DNA of 64,000 nt from the NCBI GenBank assembly GCA_000507305.1, contig DF239259.1:113578-177577 (forward strand). Direction: 5' to 3'. The DNA is from Breviolum minutum Mf 1.05b.01. Taxonomy: Eukaryota > Sar > Dinophyceae > Suessiales > Symbiodiniaceae. The translations under genes were made by a program, and so were the position numbers. Under the pieces are notes generated by a model. The model did not search any database. It was given only the letters and a program-made list of their open reading frames with translations, and had not been told where the DNA came from. Shown here one piece after another: positions 61,447 to 64,000 of this stretch. The number at the start of each line of letters is the position of its first letter. Within the stretch, counting starts at the first letter, position 1.

Positions 61447-62099
61447 GTTTCGATTGCAATGCTTCCATACAGCCACCCTCATGAAGATTTTTTGTGTGAT
61501 GCTTCCGCTCGGCAACCCAGCAGTTTGCAGAAGTGTTTTCATCATGCACCTCAATGGTCACTGATGACCAATATAAACGACTTCATGTTTGGAAAATTGT
61601 TGTTGCGAAACATGTCAAAAAGCTTCGTTGCTCAAACGGTTTAGTTGCTTGTGATTTTGTATGAAAGTTTTACAGTTTTACCTGTTTTTTCTTTGGACAA
61701 CGTTTTTTTGACATTCAGGCCATATGTGGACGCAGAGGTGCTTCTGCGACAGGCGCATGGGGTTGATGGAAACCTCGGGGAGATGATCCAATTTGAAGAG
61801 CACATAATTGTCCAAAATTTGAGTTGTTAAATTTCCAACTAATAGTCAATATATGTCAATACTACTTGTTACAAGTTATTTGCAGATTTTTCATGATTTT
61901 TCTGCAGTATGTGGATGAGAAGTATGTCACACAACTACAGATACGAAGAGTAGTTTACTATATGTCCTTTCTGCAAATGATTCTCATAGGCAACAAGCCA
62001 CAAAGCCATGTCGCCCCCATAGGGCCCTACAAAGTTTATGAATTAATATACTCATGTTCAATTTTTCAGATAGATGTGCAACTGTTCAAAAAACTTTGA
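61447..62099 (+). CDS. three exons of an unknown gene
   Basis: 61447-61638 (AG|G, 64 codons; QKCFHHAPQWSLMTNINDFM), 61719-61761 (PYVDAEVLLRQAHG) and 61908-62099, reading YVDEKYVTQLQIRRVVYYMS to a TGA. The second and third join in phase 0. The first to second join does not fit and needs another boundary. The third acceptor is CAG|T. A sequence like family G follows the second exon at 61762. No family recognised. Confidence 0.42.
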
Positions 62100-62228
62100 A
62101 AAAGCCTTTAAAAAATAGCCATTTGAATCAACGGATCATTTTTCGGATCTGTTTTTTCTCAATCCTAAGAGGGTCACTTTAACGAAAAGTTGCCTGTTTT
62201 GCAACGCCGAATCCTTGACCATTTGCAG

Positions 62229-62297
62229 GTTTACAGCCACTACAGCGACTATGTGTTGCTTGGTGCGAAGTGTCATTGCCTTGTGTTGTCACGCTAA
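62229..62297 (+). CDS. possible terminal exon
   Basis: After GCAG|G the frame gives VYSHYSDYVLLGAKCHCLVL and a TAA. The other two frames are also open for 35 to 80 codons from the same acceptor, so the acceptor is more certain than the frame. Confidence 0.3.
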   Translation, partial: VYSHYSDYVLLGAKCHCLVLSR

Positions 62298-62514
62298 ACC
62301 AAAAATGGTGCCCGTTTTTTCGGTGTTTCGGTGTTTCCGTTAGACAGATGCTTGTCCAACTCTCAAACTGCGGCCGTTTGAGTAGTGGCGTTGCTGTCAG
62401 ATCTGTTGCACTTTGAGGTTGAAAAATCCTTTCTATGAGCTGGATATGTCGCTTGGGCAGAAAAGTTAAAGCTGTGACAGATGTTGAGATACATGGTCAA
62501 ATTGCACAGCGAGA

Positions 62515-62517
62515 AAG

Positions 62518-62567
<50 letters not shown>

Positions 62568-62591
62568 TTTATGATGATGATGTTTATGATG
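62515..62591. repeat. (GAT)n microsatellite with GTTTAT interruptions
   Basis: About 16 GAT units, then two GTTTAT(GAT)n blocks. In one plus frame it is poly-Asp continuous with an open segment (VEIHGQIAQRES), so an acidic low-complexity exon cannot be excluded. Confidence 0.95.
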
Positions 62592-62831
62592 ATGAACGTA
62601 AGACCCTTCATCGCTAGGTCCCTCCCTGGATTATCATCAAATATTGTTACTTACCGAAAAAAAACATATCCAAGAGTCGGTTATAGTTTCAAAATTCAAA
62701 CGTGGTCTTACGCAGTGTTACTATCCATAATGCAAACAAATTCAATATTTGCTAGATAGATCTTAGATCTATATAAATGGTATCTTCAGGCACTTTTGAT
62801 GAATCTGATTTGGTTTTTGCAAAGTACCTAC

Positions 62832-63009
62832 CGGTATTTTTGGAGGGATGTGAATCTTCCATTGAAGAATCACCATAGTCTCCAGGTGGTGTAAACACTA
62901 TCCTCGGTGGCAAGTTGAAAGCATCAATTTGAGTGGATTGAATCATCTTGGATCGCAGAATGACAATCTTTGGATTGTTGATGTGACTTTTTTTAATAGA
63001 TTCTACCAT
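62832..63009 (-). CDS. minus-strand first exon, unknown product
   Basis: ATG at 63009-63007 opens 59 codons (MVESIKKSHINNPKIVILRS, later LPPRIVFTPPGDYGDSSMED) and meets a GTAGGT donor in phase 1. It is hydrophilic, with an acidic end. The continuation downstream (below 62832) is not located. No family recognised. Confidence 0.45.
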
Positions 63010-63159
63010 AGTAAATCACCATGAAATTTCAGCATTTGGGGAATATGTGTGTCTTTTTTTGCAAACACCTTAAGCAAATCAAAGCAATTCACCATGAATT
63101 CAATCACATGATGCCTGTTTTGTTCAAGGCCAATCCGATGTGAACCATTTGAGAAGGAG

Positions 63160-63878
63160 GCAAACAAAAGTTGAGCTTTGGGGAGTTTTGGACAATTTGT
63201 TGGAAAAAAACAATACAGTTTGGGTTGAATGTCATGCTAACAACCTTGGAGAGGTGTGCTTGGTTTTTGGCAGTTGTTGATTATGTTTGTTGCATTATGT
63301 GTTTTGTTTTTGGGGGGGGATGGAAATATGTCACCATACGTCCGTGTGTGGTACAGTTTGCCCACATTCACCATGAAAATCTACCAAATGTAGGTAAATA
63401 TAGCATACATGGATCCTATGGGAATAATCAATTTATTCTTATTGAGGGGCCATCCGAAAACAGATCTATCGCTGAGTTTTTTTTGCCGAAGATCACTCCT
63501 TTGACCTGGCAAAATATATGACCAAATCATTCAAAACAGACTTGCCATATAATATGTGATATGTCTATAAGGATATGTTTGTATAGATTCAAATCTTAAA
63601 GTTCCTGTATGACAAAGTACATAATTGTTGTAAAGGAAATCTGATGATATGCGTGGCATTTTTTTATGGCGTACCCTTCTCACAAAGAGTGGTAGAATTA
63701 CCTGGCAGAAAGGGCAAATTCAAGTCCTGCTTTCCCAAGGACAGAAACTTTCCAATATTTCTGGTTTCAAGTAGCTAAGATGGAACACCTACTGGGTACT
63801 TTATATGATGTTTTCAGAAACAATTGCCATGCAAAATCCCCAAATGACATCCACAAGATACACAAGGGTCATCAGTTG
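63160..63878 (+). CDS. exons of an unknown gene running off the right edge
   Basis: 63160-63253 (AG|G to GT; KVELWGVLDNLLEKNNTVWV) and 63713-63878 (AG|G to a consensus GTGAGT donor; TETFQYFWFQVAKMEHLLGT and NDIHKIHKGHQL). The second is 55 codons. The phases of these two do not meet, so at least one exon lies between, possibly 63445-63520 (SENRSIAEFFLPKITPLTWQ). The gene continues beyond the window. No family recognised. Confidence 0.45.
63345..63422. mobile_element. MITE-like fragment, family A
   Basis: ACCAAATGTAGGTAAATATAG and the right end CATGGATCCTATGGG are intact. The left terminal repeat is eroded. Confidence 0.55.
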
Positions 63879-64000
63879 GTGAGTTTACTTGGCAAGGTGC
63901 AAAGGAGCCTCAATGACTTTACCTCCAACAAGTAAAGCCGAAAGGTTTTGCAAAGGTGGCTTTTCTTGTTTGCAGCTGTGATGCTAGAAACCAACCGAGA

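Overview
The window looks like nuclear DNA of an intron-rich protist, most probably a dinoflagellate of the Symbiodiniaceae type. This rests on gene structure, not on a marker gene. Exons are short (about 25 to 200 bases), nearly every intron I could anchor by homology or reading phase ends in AG followed by G, donors are GT with at least one or two GC, and the introns are full of small inverted-repeat elements and triplet microsatellites. There are no bacterial operons, no rRNA or tRNA genes and no CRISPR array. Three N positions (15779, 17794, 40737) show it is a draft assembly.

Layout. 132-2236: the 3' part of a V-ATPase proteolipid subunit c gene, the best-supported call. 2792-4106: weak exons, including two that resemble a Cys/Met-metabolism PLP enzyme. 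7179-11441: a multi-exon gene of unknown function. Its last exons lie inside a ~6.2 kb direct tandem duplication (copy A 9755-16074, copy B 16075-22234). In copy B the exons are broken. Each copy has gained its own repeat-rich insertion. 22360-36214: one long TKL-like protein kinase gene whose catalytic domain can be followed from the Gly-rich loop to subdomain XI, with a coiled-coil tail. 36574-38687: a further plus-strand gene.

From about 38.9 kb the strand of the coding signals switches often. Several short multi-exon genes of unknown function are proposed here, including a plus-strand gene (50686-53300) that carries the motif preceding the WW domain in CEP164, and two tiny complete genes at 55957-57228.

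Limits. Without tools I could anchor only the V-ATPase, the kinase and the CEP164-like exon to known families. For the other genes the evidence is an open frame between AG|G and GT plus agreement of reading phase between exons. Such open stretches also arise by chance, so these models carry modest confidence and need transcript data.
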